NCBI GenBank assembly: GCA_963989385.1
Contig: OZ022508.1
Location: forward strand, 51,003,087 to 51,067,086
Reading direction: 5' to 3'
DNA: 64,000 nt
Origin: Ctena decussata
Taxonomy: Eukaryota > Mollusca > Bivalvia > Lucinida > Lucinidae
In this document: piece after piece, positions 46,301 to 59,780 of the stretch
Layout of the letters: each line of letters starts with the position of its first letter
How positions within the stretch are numbered: the first letter of the stretch is position 1
The notes under the pieces: generated by a model
The model's database searches: none
What the model was told of the DNA's origin: nothing
Seen by the model: only the letters and a program-made list of their open reading frames with translations
Position numbers and translations under genes: made by a program

Positions 46301-49300
46301 CACTGTCAACTGGCTGCGAGATGCCAATTCGATTTGAGAGTTTTTAAGTCGATTAAAACTACAGAAGAAACCGGTAAACGGCAGCCAGATGCCAATTCGA
46401 AATTTTTTATGAATAGTCAACTGGCAACTGGCAGTCAGATGCCTGTTCGATTTAAGAGGGTTTATGCCGATAAAGCTATATAGGAAACCGGCTAACGACA
46501 TCGAGATGTCAATTTGCAAATCCTTGTGAACTGGCAACTGGCAGTCAGATGCCAATTCGATTTGAGACGGTTTCAGATGATTAAAGCTACATAGGAAACC
46601 GGAAAACGGCACCCAGATTCCAATTTCTAATTCGCCTGAACTGGCAACTGGCAGTCAGATGCCAATTTGATTCATAAGTGTTTAAGACAATATTAGCCAT
46701 GTAGGAAACCGGCAAACGGAAGTCAGATGCCAATTCGCTTATGTTTGTGAATTCGATAATGCTTGCGAATAAGCAACTGGCAACTGGCAGCCAGATGCCA
46801 ATTCGATTTCAGAAGGTTTAAGACGATTAAAGCAATATAGGAAACCGGCAAATGGCAGCCAGATATCAATTTCAAAATTTTTTATGGATTGGCAACTGGC
46901 AACTGGGAGTCAGATGCCAATTCGAATTGAGACGGTTTCTGGCGATTAAGGCTACATAGAAAACCGGCAAACGGCAGCCAGATGTCTATTTCTTCTAAAC
47001 TGGCAACGGTTAACTGGAAGCGAGATGCCAATACGATTCAGAGGGGTTCAGATGATTAAAACTACAAAGGAAACCGGCAAACGGTAGCCAGATGCCAGTT
47101 CGCTTATTCTCTTGAACTGGCAACTGGCAGTCAGAAGCCAGTTTGATTTGAGAGGGTTTCAGATGATTAAAGCAATGTAGGAAACTGACAAACGGCAGCC
47201 AGATGCCAATTCGCTAATTCTCCTGAACTCGCAACTAGCAACTGGCAGCCAGATGCCAATTCTATTCACGTGTGTTTAAGACCATTAAAGCCATGTAGGA
47301 AACCGGCAAATGGAAGCCAGATGCCAATTCGATTTGAGAACGTTTAAGACGATTAAAACAACACAGGAATTTGGGAAACGGCAGCCAGATGCCAATTCGA
47401 TTTTTTTTAAAATGAATTGGCTACTGGCAACTGGCAGCCAGATGCCAATTTGATTTTAGACTGTTAAAGACAATTAAAGCTACATAGGAAACGGGTAAAC
47501 GGCAGCCGATGCCAATTCGAAGTTTTTTACGAATTGTCACTGGCAACTGGCAGCCAGATGCAAATTCGATTTTAGAGGGTTAATGCCGGTTAAAGCTAAA
47601 AAGGATACTGTCAATGACATCCAGATGCCAATTCGTTAATTCGAGTGAACTGGCAACTGGTAACTGACAGTCAGATGCCAATTCGATTTGAGACGGTTTC
47701 AGACAATTAAAGCTACTTCGGAAAAAGGCAAACGGCAGTCAGATGCAAATTAGCTTACTCTCCTGTACTGGCAACTGGAAGTCAGACGCCAATTCGATTT
47801 AAGAGGGTTTAAGACAATTAAAGCCCTGTAAGAAATCGGCAAACGGCAGTCAGATGCCAATTCTCTATTTTTTTGTGAATTGGTTACTGGCAAATGGCAG
47901 CCAGATGCCATTTCGATTTGAGAAGGTTTATGCCGATTAAAGCTAAATAGGAAACCGGTAAGCGACATCCAGATGCGAATTCGCAAATTCTTGTGAACTG
48001 GGAACTGGCAACTGGCAGTCAGATGACACTTCGATTTGAGAGGGTTTAAGACGATTAAAGCTAAAAAGGTATCCCACAAAAGGCAGCCAGATGCCAGTTC
48101 GCTAATTCTTGTGAATTGGCAACTGGCAACTTCCAGCCAGATGCAAATTCGATTAGAAAGGTTGTAAGACGATTTCAGCTACATAGCAAACCGGTGAACG
48201 GCAGCTAGATACCAATTCAAAACTTTTTATGAATTGTAAACTGGCAAATGGCAGACAGATGCCAGTTCGATTTGAGAGTGTTTAAGACGTTTTAAACTAA
48301 ATAGGAAATCAACAAACGACATCCAGATGCCAATTCACAAATTCGTGTGAAATGGAAACTAGCAGTCAGATGTCAATTCGATTTGAGACGGTTTCAGTCG
48401 ATTAAAGCTACACAGGAAACCGATAAATGGCAGCCAGATGCCAATTCGCTAATTCTCCTGAACTGGCAACTGACAGACAGATGCCTATTCGATTCATGAG
48501 TGTTTAAGACAATGAAGGCCATGTAGTAAACCGGCAAACGGCAGTCCGATGCCAATTCGCAAAAATTAGCGAATTGGCAAATGGCATCTGGCTGCCGTTT
48601 ACCGGTTCCATATGAAGCATTATTCGACTGACACCGTATCAAATTGAATTGGCATCTGACCGCCAGTTGTCAGTTGCCAGTTCACAAGAATTTGCAAATT
48701 CGCATCTGGGTGTCGTATGCCGGTTTCCTATTTAGCTTTAATCGGCACAAACCCTCTCAAATCGAATTGGCATATGGCTGTCAGTTTTGCAAAAATTTTC
48801 GAATTGGCATCTGGCTGCAGTTTGCCGATTTCTTACATGGCTTTAATTGTCTTTAACAATCACAAACCGAATTGGCATCTGACTGCCAGTTGTCAGTTCA
48901 GGAGAATATACGAATTTCCGTCTGACTGCCGTTTGCCGGTTTCCTATCTAGCTTTAATCGGCATAGACCCTCTCAAATCGAATTGGCATCTGGCTGCCAG
49001 TTGCCAGTCGCCACTGAATTCGCAAAAATTTTTGAAGTGGCATCTGGCTGCCGTTTGAATATTTCCTACCTGGCTTTAATTGTCTTTAACACTCTCAAAT
49101 CGAATTGGCATCTGACTGCCAGTTGCCAGTTCAGTTCGTCTGATTCCCTATCAAATCGAATTGGCATCTGGATGTCGTTTGCCGGTATTTAGCTTTAACC
49201 GGCATTTACCTCTTAAATCAAATCGGCATGTGGCTGCCAGTTGCCAGTTGACAATAATAAAAAATCTTGAAATGGCATCTGGCTGCCGTTTACCGATTTC

Positions 49301-52300
49301 CTATGCAGCTTTAATCGTCTTTGACACTCTCAAATCGAATTGGCATCTGGCTGCCAGTTGCCAGTTGCCAATTCATCAAAATTTTCAACTCGGCAAGCAT
49401 TAGCGAATTCGCAAGCATTAGCGAATTGGCATCTGGTTCCGTTTGCCGGTTTCCTACATGGCTTAAATTGTCTTAAACACTCATTCTCCTGCACTGGCAT
49501 CTGACTGTCAGTTGCCAGTGCAGGAGAATTAGCGAATTGGCATCTGGCTGCCGTTTTCCGGTCTCCTATGTACCTTTAATCATCTGAAACTGTTTCAAAT
49601 CGAATATGCATCTGACTGCCAGTTGCCAGTTCAGAAGAATTTCCGAATTGGCATCTGGATGACGATTGCCGGTTTCCTATATAGCTTTAATCGGCATAAA
49701 CCCTCTAGAGTACGCAAATTGGCATCTGGCTGCCGTTTGCCGGTTTCATATGTAGCTTTAATCGTCTGAAACCCTCTCAAATCGAATTGGCATCTGACTG
49801 CCAGTTGCCAGTTCACAAGACTTTTCGAATAGGCGCCTGGATATCATTTGCCGGTTACCTATTTAGATTTTATCGTCTTAAACAGTCTCAGCTCGAACTG
49901 GCATCTGGCTGCCAGTTGCCAGTTGACAATTCTTAAAAAATTTCGAATTGGCATCTGGCTGCCGTTTACCGGTTTAGTATGTACCTTTAATCGATTAAAA
50001 CACTCTCAAATCGAATCGACATCTGGCTGCCAGTTGCCATTTGCCAGTTTAGTAGAATTAGCGAATTTACATCTGGCTGCCGTTTGCCGGTTTCCTATGT
50101 AGCTTTAATCGTCTGAAGCCGTCTCAAAACGAATTGGCATCTGGCTGCCGTTTACCGGTTTAGTATGTACCTTTAATCGATTTAAACACTCTCAAATTGA
50201 ACTGACGTCTCGCTGCCAGTTGCCAGTTAACAGTTCAGAAGAGAAAGCAAATTTGCATCTGGCTGCCGTTTGCCGGTTTCCTATGTAGCTTTAATCGTCT
50301 GAAACCCTCTCAAATCGAATTGGCATCTGACTGCCAGTTGCCAGTTGCCAGTTCACAAGACTTTTCGAATAGGCACCTGGATATCATTTTCCGGTTACCT
50401 ATTTAGATATTATCGTCTTAAACAGTCTCAGCTCGAACTGGCATCAAGCTGCCAGTTGCCAGTTGACAATTCATAAAAATTTTCGAATTGGCATCTGGCT
50501 GCCGTTTACCGGTTTAGTATGTACCTTTAATCGATTTAAACACTCTCAAATCGAATCGACATCTGGCTGCCAGTTGCCATTTGCCAGTTCAGAAGAATTA
50601 GCGAATTTACATCTGGCTGCCGTTTGCCAGTTTCCTATGTAGCTTTAATCGTCTGAAACCGTCTCAACTCGAATTGGCATCTTAATGCCAGTTGCCAGTT
50701 CAAAAGAATTTGCGAATAGGCTTCTTGATGTCTTTGATGATTTCCTATTAAGCTTAAATCGTCTAAAAGACTCTCAAATCGAATTGGTATCTAACTGCCA
50801 GTTGCCAATTTACAATTCATAAAATTTTTCGATTTGGAATCAGGCTGCCAGTTGCCAGTTGCTTATTCACAAGAAATAGCGAACTGGCGTCTGACTGCCT
50901 TTTGCCGGACACCTAATCAGCTTTAATCGTCTTAAACCCTCTCAAATCCAATTGGCATTTGGCTGCCAGCTGCCGGTTCACAAGAATTAGCGAATTGGCA
51001 TCTGGCTGCCGTTTGCCGATTTCCGACTTGGTTTTAATTGTCTTAAACACTCTCAAATCAATTGGCATCTGGCTGCCAGGTGGAAGTTGAATAGAATTGG
51101 TAAATTGGCATCTGGCTGCCGTTTGCCGGTTTCCTATGTAGCTTTAAACGTCTGAAAGCGTCTCAAATCCAATTGGCATCTGACTGCCAGTTGCCAGCTC
51201 AAAGGATTTGCGAATTGGCATCTGGATGTCGTTTGTCGGTTTCCTATTCAGTTTAGATCGTCTGAAACACTCTCAAGTCGAATTGGCATCTGACTGCCAG
51301 TTGCCAATAACCAGTTCACAAGAATTTCCGAATTGGCATCTGCATATCGTTTGCAGGTTTCCTATTTAGCTTTTATCGTCTTAGCACTCTAAATTCGAAT
51401 TGACATCTGGATGCCAGTTGCCAGTAGACAATTCATAAAAAATTTCGAATTGGCATCTGGCTGCCGTGTACCGGTTCCATATGTATCTTTTATTGCTGAA
51501 ACCATATCAAATCGAATTGGCAACTGACTGCAAGTTGCCAGTTCACAAGAATTTGCGAATTCGCATCTGGATGTCGTTTGCCGGTTTCATGTCTAGCTTT
51601 AATCGGCATAAACCCTCTCAAATTAAATTGGCATCTGGCTGACAGTTGCCAGTTGCCTATTCGCAAAAATTTTCGAATTTGCATCTGGCTGACGTTTGCT
51701 GATTTCCTACATGGCTTTAATTGTCTTTAACACTCTCAAATCGAATTGGCATCTGACTGCCAGGTGCCAGTTCAGGAGAATTACTGAATTTGCATCTGAC
51801 TGGCGTTTACCGGATTCCTATGTAGCTTAAATCGTCTGATTCCCTATCAAATCGAATTGGCATCTGACTGCCAGTTGCCAGTTCACAAGAATTAGCGATT
51901 TGGCATCTAGATGTAGTTTGCCGGTATCCTATTAACCTTTAACCGGAATTCACCCTCTCAGATCAAATTTGCATCTGGCCGCCAGTTGCCAGTTGCCAAT
52001 TCATAAAAATTTCAAATTGGCATCTGGCTGCCGTTAACCGATTTCCTATGTAGCTTTAATCGTCTTAAACACTCTCAAATCGAATTGGCATCTGGCTGCC
52101 GTTTGCCGGTTTCCTATGTTCTTTAATCGTCTTAAATCTTCTCAAATCGAATTGGCATCTGGCTGCAAGTTGCCATTTGCCAATTCGCAAGCATTAGCGA
52201 ATTCGCAAGCATTTGCGAATTGGCATCTGGCTTCCGTTTGCGTGTTTCCTACATTGCTTCAATTGTCTTGAACACTCATGAATCGAATTTGCATCCACTG

Positions 52301-54422
52301 CCAGTTCAGTAGAATTAGCGAATTGGCATCTGGGTGCCGTTTTCCGGTTTCCGATGTAGCTTTTATCATCTGAAACCGTCTCAAATCGAATTGGCATCTG
52401 ACTGCCAGTTGCCAGTTCACAGGAATTTGCTAATTGGCATCTGGATGTCGTTTGCCGATTTCCTATATAGCTTTAATCGGCATAAACCCAAGATCAAATC
52501 GGAATCTGGCTGCCAGTTGACAATTCATAAAATTTCGAATTGGCATCAGGCTGTCGATTTCCTATGTAGCTTTAATCGTCTTAAACACTCTCAAATCGAA
52601 TTGGCATCTCGCTGGCAGTTGCCAGTTCAGTAGAGTTAGCGAATTGGCATCTGGCTGGCGTTTGCCGGTTTCCTGTGTAGCTTTAATCGTCTGAAACCCT
52701 CTCAAATCGAATTGGCATCTGACTGCCAGTTGCCAGTTGCCAGTTCACAAGACTTTTCGAATAGGCATCTGGATATCATTTGCCGGTTACCTATTAAGCT
52801 TAACTTGTCAAAAACACTCTCAGCTCGAACTGGCATCTAGCTGCCAGTTGCCAGTTGACAATTCATAAAAAAATTCGAATTGGCATCTGGCTGCCCTTTA
52901 CCGGTTTCATATGTACCTTTAATCGATTTTAACACTCTCAAATCGATTTGGCATCCGGCTGCCAGTTGCCAGTTCAGTAGATTTTGGGGCAATTGGCATC
53001 TGGCTGCCGTTTGCCGGTTTACGATGTAGCTTTGATCGTCTGAAACCGTCTCAGATCGAATTGGCATCTGACTGCCAGTTGCCTGTTTCCAGTTCACATG
53101 AATTTGCAAATAGGCATATAGGTATCGTTTTATGAAAACCTGTTTAGTTTAAATCGTCTAAACTCTCAAATCCCATAGGCATCTGTCTGCCAATGCCAGT
53201 TTACAATCCATAATTTTTTTTCGAATTGGCATCTGGCTGCGTTAACCGGTTTCCTATGTAGCTGTAATCGTCTTAAAACCTCTCAAATCGAATTGGCATC
53301 TGGCTGCCAGTTGCCAATTCTCAAGAATTAGCGAATTGGCATCTGGCTGCCGTTTGCCGATTTCCGACATGTTTTTTTTAAACTGTCTTAAAGCCTCTCA
53401 AATCGAATTGGTATCAGCCTGCCAGCTGGCAGTTCCGTAGAATTGGTGAACTGGCATCTGGCTGCCATTTGCCGTTCCTTTGTAGCTTTAATCGTCTGAA
53501 AGCGTCTCAAATCGAATTGGCAACTGACTGCCAGTTGCCAGTTGCCAGTTCACAAGATTTTGCGAATTGCTATCCTGATGTCGTTTGTCGCTCTCCTATT
53601 CAGTTTAAGTCGAAACACTCTCAAGTCGAATTGGCATCTGACTGCCAGTTGCCGATTGCCAGTTCACAAGAATTTGTGAATTGGCATCTGGATGTCGATT
53701 GCAAGTTTCCAATTCAGTGTTGACCGACGTAGACACTCTCAATTCGAATTGGCATCTGGCTGCCAGTTGCCAGTTGGCAATTCATAAAACATTTCGAACT
53801 GGCATCGGGCTGCCGTTTTCAAGTTTCCTATGTAGCTTTAATCATCTTTAACCCTCTCAAATCGAATTGGCATCTGACTGCCAGTTTCCAGTTGCCAGTT
53901 CAGGAGAAATAGCGAACTGGCACCTGGCTGCCATTTGCCGGTCTCCTATGTAGCTTTAATAATCTGAAACCCTCTGAAATCGGATTGGCATCTGACTGCC
54001 AGTTGCCAGTTGTCAGTTCAAAAGAATTCGCGAATTCGCATCTGCATGTCGTTTGCCGGTTTCCTATTTAGCATTAATATGCATAAGCCCTCTCAAATAG
54101 AATTGGCATCAGGCTGCCAGTTGCCAGTTGACAGTTCACTAGAGTTTGCGAATTGGCATCTGGCTGCCAGTTGCCAATTGACTAGGCATTTTGATGCCGT
54201 TTGCCAGTTGCCTATTCACCTGGTATGCTCTTAAATCCTATCGAGTCGAATTGGCATTTGGCTGCCTGTTGCCAGTTGCCAATTCCCTTTATTGCGAATT
54301 GGCATGTGGCTGCCGTTTGCCAGTTACCTATTCAGTTGTAAAAGCATCTCAAATCGAATTGGCATCTAGCTGCCATTTGCCTGTTGCCAATTCGCTAGAA
54401 TTGGCGAATTTGCATCTAGAAT

Positions 54423-54496
54423 GTGAAGTTAGCTGCCGTTTGCCAATTGCCGATTGAATAGGCAAATGGCAACTGGCAACTGGCAGCCAACTTCAC
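54423..54496. repeat. FB2 right terminal hairpin
   Basis: Mirror of 43256-43329: GTGAAGTTAGCTG at 54423 pairs with CAGCCAACTTCAC ending at 54496. Confidence 0.8.
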
Positions 54497-54502
54497 AAAC
54501 AT

Positions 54503-54511
54503 CAGATCGAA
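54503..54511. repeat. FB2 target-site duplication, right
   Basis: CAGATCGAA, identical to 43241-43249. Confidence 0.85.
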
Positions 54512-55254
54512 GAGTGTGAAATATAGGCAAAGGATATAAAGAAGTCAAACATTCCATGAGGGTAGCTCCACGGTCTCAATTTTCATTTTAATCTTTCTTT
54601 TTCATCTTTCTTGTTTTTTTTTTCAAACATGTTTTTAGTTGTAAATTTTACATGATAAAATTGACCACAGTCTCATACTCAAGGATGCTGAATAAACAGT
54701 CGCTTCACATATGGGTAAGATCTTTCACTTAGGTCCCCATCTATGAACAAACTTTAATGATTTTATACGCATATGCCCCTGCCGTCGCGTCGCAGATACG
54801 GGAAGCGCGCCCCGTAATTTCGAATGAACATGTCACTGCCAAGATCAGCCTGCAAATCATGCATTGAGGTTCATTTTTCCTCGCTTTCAATACGGCTATG
54901 GTATATGTATGATGTCAGCCAGCAATGACTGCTAATATGAATAATATGACTGTAATGGTACGCAGGCTTGTCATATAGTTCTCTGTTTACTTGTGCCAAG
55001 AACTAGAACTTATAACCGAGGGTCAGATGCCTGTATTCTACTACCAGGTACAATACAAACTTTCGAGCTCAGTTATTTTTATTGCTCAAGTACAACTTGA
55101 CCGTTACTCAGATGAGTATGACTTGATCTTCACGAGAAAAAGCCGATCAGATATGAGCTGATCCGCGCTTGAGCACGATTTAACTCGTACTCAAATGATC
55201 CGAAGATAATTGCATAAGTCCGAGTCAGACAAACCGTTGTTGTACAAGTGGCCA

Positions 55255-56266
55255 TTTGGCTTTAGTGCAATCTGCACACATCTGCCGTGTTGTCCGTGTA
55301 TCTGTGACTTTGTTATCGCGTTTCCCACACTGTAATTCGGTTTCTAAAAGTATTTATTTCAGTCCATACGCCCATAAAACTTCAGCTAATAAATAAACTC
55401 ACATAGCTTTTGCTAGCATGTCTGGTCAGTTGGGCTCAAGTCCGGGATAAAAGACCGACAGTTTATGGCGATAATTTAGGTAATAATGATTATGCATATA
55501 TTTGTCAGTAAAACGGGTCGCGGCTGTCAACTTTTCGGGCAGGTGACCGTTAGTCAAGGACTGGATGTTGTGATGGGGGATGCTTAGTAGCTGAGATGCT
55601 CGATATCTGTCAGAAAGTGGTATAGGCGTGTAAGTGGCGTAACCTAGGTTGCGGCGACCTACTTTCTAGAATGGTAGGATGGATGACATGTAAGAGTTTG
55701 GTATGGTATTACACTTTTGGGATGCAAATGGACAGAGACAGAAATGTACTTACGGCTTGCCGGAAAAGAACATGTTCACCAGTGTTAAAATTAACTAGGT
55801 TGCGGCAACCTATATTTCGGGTATGTGACCTTTAGTTGTGCTTCAAATGCTTAAACTCCATCACAGCAACCGATCTATCACTCGAGGTCACTTGTTCGGA
55901 TACTGGAAGACCGTAGCGACTTAGGGAACTATGCATAGTTTTCTCACCATCTACTATGCATAGCAGACACTTGGTGCGTCAAAAAGAATCAAACTCCCTC
56001 AAAAACTCTACCGACTGAATATAGGGAAAAAGGCTATACAGTAAAGCCTGTCTTAGTGGCCTCCTCTATTAAGCAAGCAACCTGTATTAAGCAAGCATGC
56101 ATTCAGTTCCCCTGACAGGCAAATACATTGAAATGTACCTGTATTAACAAGCACCTGTCTTAAGCAAGCAGATTTTGACTATCCCTTAGGTGCTTGCTTA
56201 ATACAGGTTGGACTTCATTTGTTCCGGTTTTCAGGTTGAGTACATTAAGGCGATTTACTTTTTAAC
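55255..56266. other. No recognisable gene; short repeated phrases
   Basis: CTAGGTTGCGGCGACCTA at about 55646 and a near copy at about 55796 form a small repeat pair. 56040-56210 contains four to five copies of CTGTATTAAGCAAGC or close variants in both orientations, a small palindromic repeat of unknown type. Nothing coding. Confidence 0.5.
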
Positions 56267-58423
56267 TCACCTGAGCCGAAGGCTCAAAGGTGAGCTTTTA
56301 GTATGGCAATGCTCCGTAGTCCGTCCGTCGTCCGTCCACCATTTTCAAAGGTCTTCTTCTCCAAAACCGCTGGGCCGATCAAAGCCAAATTTTATATGGA
56401 GCCTCCATGGGTTGCGAAAGTTTGTTCGGGGTATCTGGGTCACATGACCAAGATGGACGCCACGCCCATATATGGTAAAAACCCTTCAAAAGTCTTCTTC
56501 TCCAGAACCAAACGGCCTATGACCTTGATACTTGGTATGTAGTATCGGGCATGTGGGCCAATCATAGTTTGTACCAATCATGACCTTGCGTTGACCTTGA
56601 CCTAATTTACGGCATGGTCAACTTTGGTACGTTAGGCTTTTATATGGGAAAACACTTAAACAGTGGATTTCTCAGAAACTATTTCAGTCTAAGGTACAAT
56701 ACTTGGTATACATGGTCGACTAAATGACCAGATGAAGATATTGTGTCACTAAAGGTCAAGGTCCTTCCGTCGGACCAGCCGTCGTCAAGATTTTCAAACA
56801 TCTTCTCCTCTGAAACCACTGGGGAGATTGAAGCCGAATTTCATATGGAGTCTCAGTGGGATAGCGGAACGAAAGTTTATACCCGGGGACTGGGTCACAT
56901 GACCAAGATGGCCGCCATGCCCATATATAGTAAAAACCCTTCAAAAATCTTCTTCTCCAGAAGCAAAAGGCCTATGACCGTGAAACGTGGTATATAGTTT
57001 TGGGCATGCGGGCCCATCATTGTGTATACAAATGATGACCTTGTGTTTACCTTGACCTAATTTACGGCATGGTCAACTTTGGTACGTTAGGCTTTTATAT
57101 GGGAAAATGCTTAAACAGTGGATTTCTCAGGAACTATTTAAGTCTAAGGTACAATACTTGGTATACATGGTCGACTAAATGACCAGATGAAGATATCATG
57201 TCACTAAAGGTCAAGGTCATTCCGTCCGACCATCCGTTATCAAAATTTTCAAACATCTTCTCCTCTGAAACCACCGGTCTGATTGAAGCCAAAATCATAT
57301 GGAGTCTCAGTGGGATGGAAGAACGAAAGTTAGTACCCGGGGTCTGGGTCACATGGCCAAGATGGCCGCCATGCCCATATATGGTAAACCCCTTCAAATA
57401 TCTTCTTCTCCAGAAGCAAAAGACCTATGACCTTGAAACTTGGTATGTAGCATCGGGCATGCAGACCCACCATACTTTGTACAAATGATGACCTTGCGTT
57501 GACCTTGCCTAATTTACGGCATGGTCAACTTTGGTCCGTTAGGCTTTTATATGGAAAAACGCTTAAACAGTGGATTTCTCAGAATCAATTTAAGTTTAAG
57601 GTACAATATGTTGTATACATGGTCAACTAAATGACCAGATGAAGATATCATGTCTTTAAATGTCAAGGTCATTCCGTCGGACCATCCGTCGTCAAGATTT
57701 TCAAACATCTTCTCCTCTGAAACCACTGGGGAGATTGAAGCCAAATTTCATTTGGAGTCTCAGTGGGATGGGGGAACGAAAGTTTGTACCCGGCGTCTGG
57801 GTGACATGACCAAGATGGTCGCCATGCCCATATATAGTAAAAACCCTTCAAAAATCTTCTTCTCCAGAACCAAAAGGCCTATGACCTTGATACTTGGTAT
57901 GTAGCATCGAGCATGCGGGCCCATCATAGTTTCACAAATCATGACCTTGCGTTGACCTTGACATAATTTACGACATGGTCAACTTTGGTACGTTAGGCTT
58001 TTATATGGGAAAACGCTTAAACAGTGGATTTCTCAGGAACTATTTAAGTCTAAGGTACAATATGTGGTATATATGGTCAATTAAATGACCAGATGAAGAC
58101 ATTACGGCCCATATTCACAAACTAAACTCAAACTCCACCTCGACTCGAACTTACCGGATAAATAGCCATAATTGCCTAACGGTGCAAGATTATCTCGAGG
58201 TGAGGTCGAGTCGTATTCACAGGCATGAGTGTAGCTGGAGTCACCTCCAATAAGTAAGGTTTGGTCGAGGAACGGTGAAGCTCCCTCGACGGCGACTCGA
58301 GTTAAGTTTTGTTAATATTTCAGCGTTTTCATGGCTATGCTGTGACAATTTGAAGCAGCACGACTACCTAAAATGTTGTTATAGGCCAGAGGACTTCTGT
58401 GTAATACACTATCAACATATTTT

Positions 58424-58425
<2 letters not shown>

Positions 58426-58460
<35 letters not shown>
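58426..58460. repeat. TC microsatellite
   Basis: About 17 CT dinucleotides, uninterrupted. Confidence 0.95.
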
Positions 58461-58464
<4 letters not shown>

Positions 58465-59139
58465 GTGACAAATTCATACTTATCAGTAAGGGTGCTGCGT
58501 TTCACAGACAGACAGGGGTTTGAGGGGTTTGGCTTATGTCATATGTAATTGAATCTCCTGACAGCCATAATGTTAAGAAAATATTAAGTCTATATTGAGA
58601 CGTCTCCATGAGAGAGAGACCCCCGCCCCCTCCAACACACACACGGGGTCGGGCCGGTTGACGATGCTCGGTAAGTGTTAGCAAGAGCATTATTCGTCCG
58701 CCTGTATGGAGAGATAATTCACGAACTTTAGCGAGTGTCATATTAACCATGTACAGTCGGACAAACCGCGTTCTGTCTCACTTATAGCACGACACCCAAT
58801 GTAGGCATTGCACGTTCCGGGGTATCTCATGCTAAACATTGGGTATCTGAGGATCATACTATTTTGGATAATAATAGGACATGGGCCAGCTGTGCTTGCA
58901 GCAGGTGTGGGATGAGTTTTTTTACTTGTGTCTGTCTTATCTTCCTTTCCTTCTCCCTCTGTCTGGGATGCCGAGCTCGATATATACTGAAATACTGTCT
59001 TAGATATCCGTTAATCCCCCCCCCTCAACTCCCCCCCCCCTCCCCCCAAAAAAGAAAATGAAACAACTTCCCCCAAACCTGTCAAAAATAATTGATACCT
59101 TTCAATATTACTTTTAATAAGGAAACTCTGACATTATTT

Positions 59140-59373
59140 ACACATTTTAGGAGAAAGCTCCCATCCATCCGTCGTACACCTAATACAATGTACTAGAAGA
59201 ATTTCACTTATGGTTACCGAAATTCGAGCAATTAAAAGCCTTCGATGAAAATTTGTTATCCGAAAATTCCATGGACGGAACCAAAAGACGGACTGACAGA
59301 CGGACGAACGAAAGGACAGACAGACTAACCGAAAACTATATACCCTCATAGCATACATCATATATTGGGGGTA
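59140..59373 (+). mobile_element. Pearl-like element 3' end
   Basis: GGACGGAACC, GACGGACTGACAGACGGACG and GGACAGACAGAC lie at 59272-59323. A hairpin-type end follows (TATACCCTCATAGC ... ATATTGGGGGTAAAATA). Only the terminal part and one monomer-like segment are present, nested in the Harbinger-like element. Confidence 0.6.
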
Positions 59374-59708
59374 AAATAATATAGAAACTACGAATAATGA
59401 AAACGCCCATTACATTATTCATTGTATTATCGAAGTCTGTCCATTACAAGCAACAACATCGTCCCCTTGTCACTATATATGCCAAGTTTGGATAAAATCC
59501 GAAAAAAGAAAAAAAGCTTTATGAAGCGTACACAACGTGTGAAAGCGAGGGGTGGTGGGGGGGATGGGGTAGGGGGAGAGGGGGGCAGCCGACTCTGCGC
59601 AAAATACCTCAATAATAAACTACGGAGCACTGCCAGGAGGTAGGGTCAAAAGAATAAATACGTGATACGAGAATAGGAATTCGATTAAAGTTTCAGCAAA
59701 ACACTGGA

Positions 59709-59780
59709 GAAGGACGGGATCGAAACCATGACTGATGTTTAACATGCAGGTAGCTTAATCGCTACACCACAGACGCTTCC
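59709..59780 (-). mobile_element. tRNA-derived SINE head
   Basis: On the minus strand TGTGGTGTAGCGATTAAG (A-box-like) and GGTTTCGATCCCGTCC (B-box-like with an extra T) are spaced as in a tRNA. Pairing of the arms is incomplete, so a SINE or tRNA relic is favoured over a functional tRNA. Body length unclear. Confidence 0.5.

Larger units (their letters stand above)
43250..54502. mobile_element. FB2: giant foldback element, 11.25-kb inverted repeat
   Basis: Left arm 43250-48563 and right arm 48572-54502 are inverted relatives built from degenerate units of about 115-145 bp. The left arm repeats GGCAGCCAGATGCCAATTCG twice per unit with GATTTGAGAGGGTTTAAGAC and ACATAGGAAACCGGCAAACG between. The right arm carries the reverse complements. 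The outermost ~105 bp are nearly identical inverted repeats starting ATGTTCGTGAAGTTGGCTGC. The centre at about 48564-48571 leaves a loop of some eight bases between GCCAATTCGC and GCGAATTGGC. A 9-bp direct repeat flanks the element. No gene is present; open frames are repeat artefacts. A 9-bp duplication and tandem-repeat arms recall Drosophila FB and some Mutator-like foldbacks; kinship is inference. Confidence 0.88.
42263..55254. mobile_element. TIR element copy B, split by FB2
   Basis: The tips are TGGCCGCTTGTACAAC at 42263 and its near-exact reverse complement GTTGTACAAGTGGCCA ending at 55254. The flanks are TTT on both sides, a possible 3-bp duplication but low complexity. Without FB2 and its 9-bp duplication the element would be about 1.73 kb. 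No transposase is visible in 42263-43240 or 54512-55254. Copy A (37745) and the junction at 62384 belong to the same family. Superfamily unassigned. Confidence 0.7.

Noticed and set aside
43578..54457. Many 60-120 codon open frames on both strands
   Set aside because: Peptides such as SGCRLPVSY and NWQLAARCQF recur in every unit of the FB2 arms; they are translated satellite, not genes.
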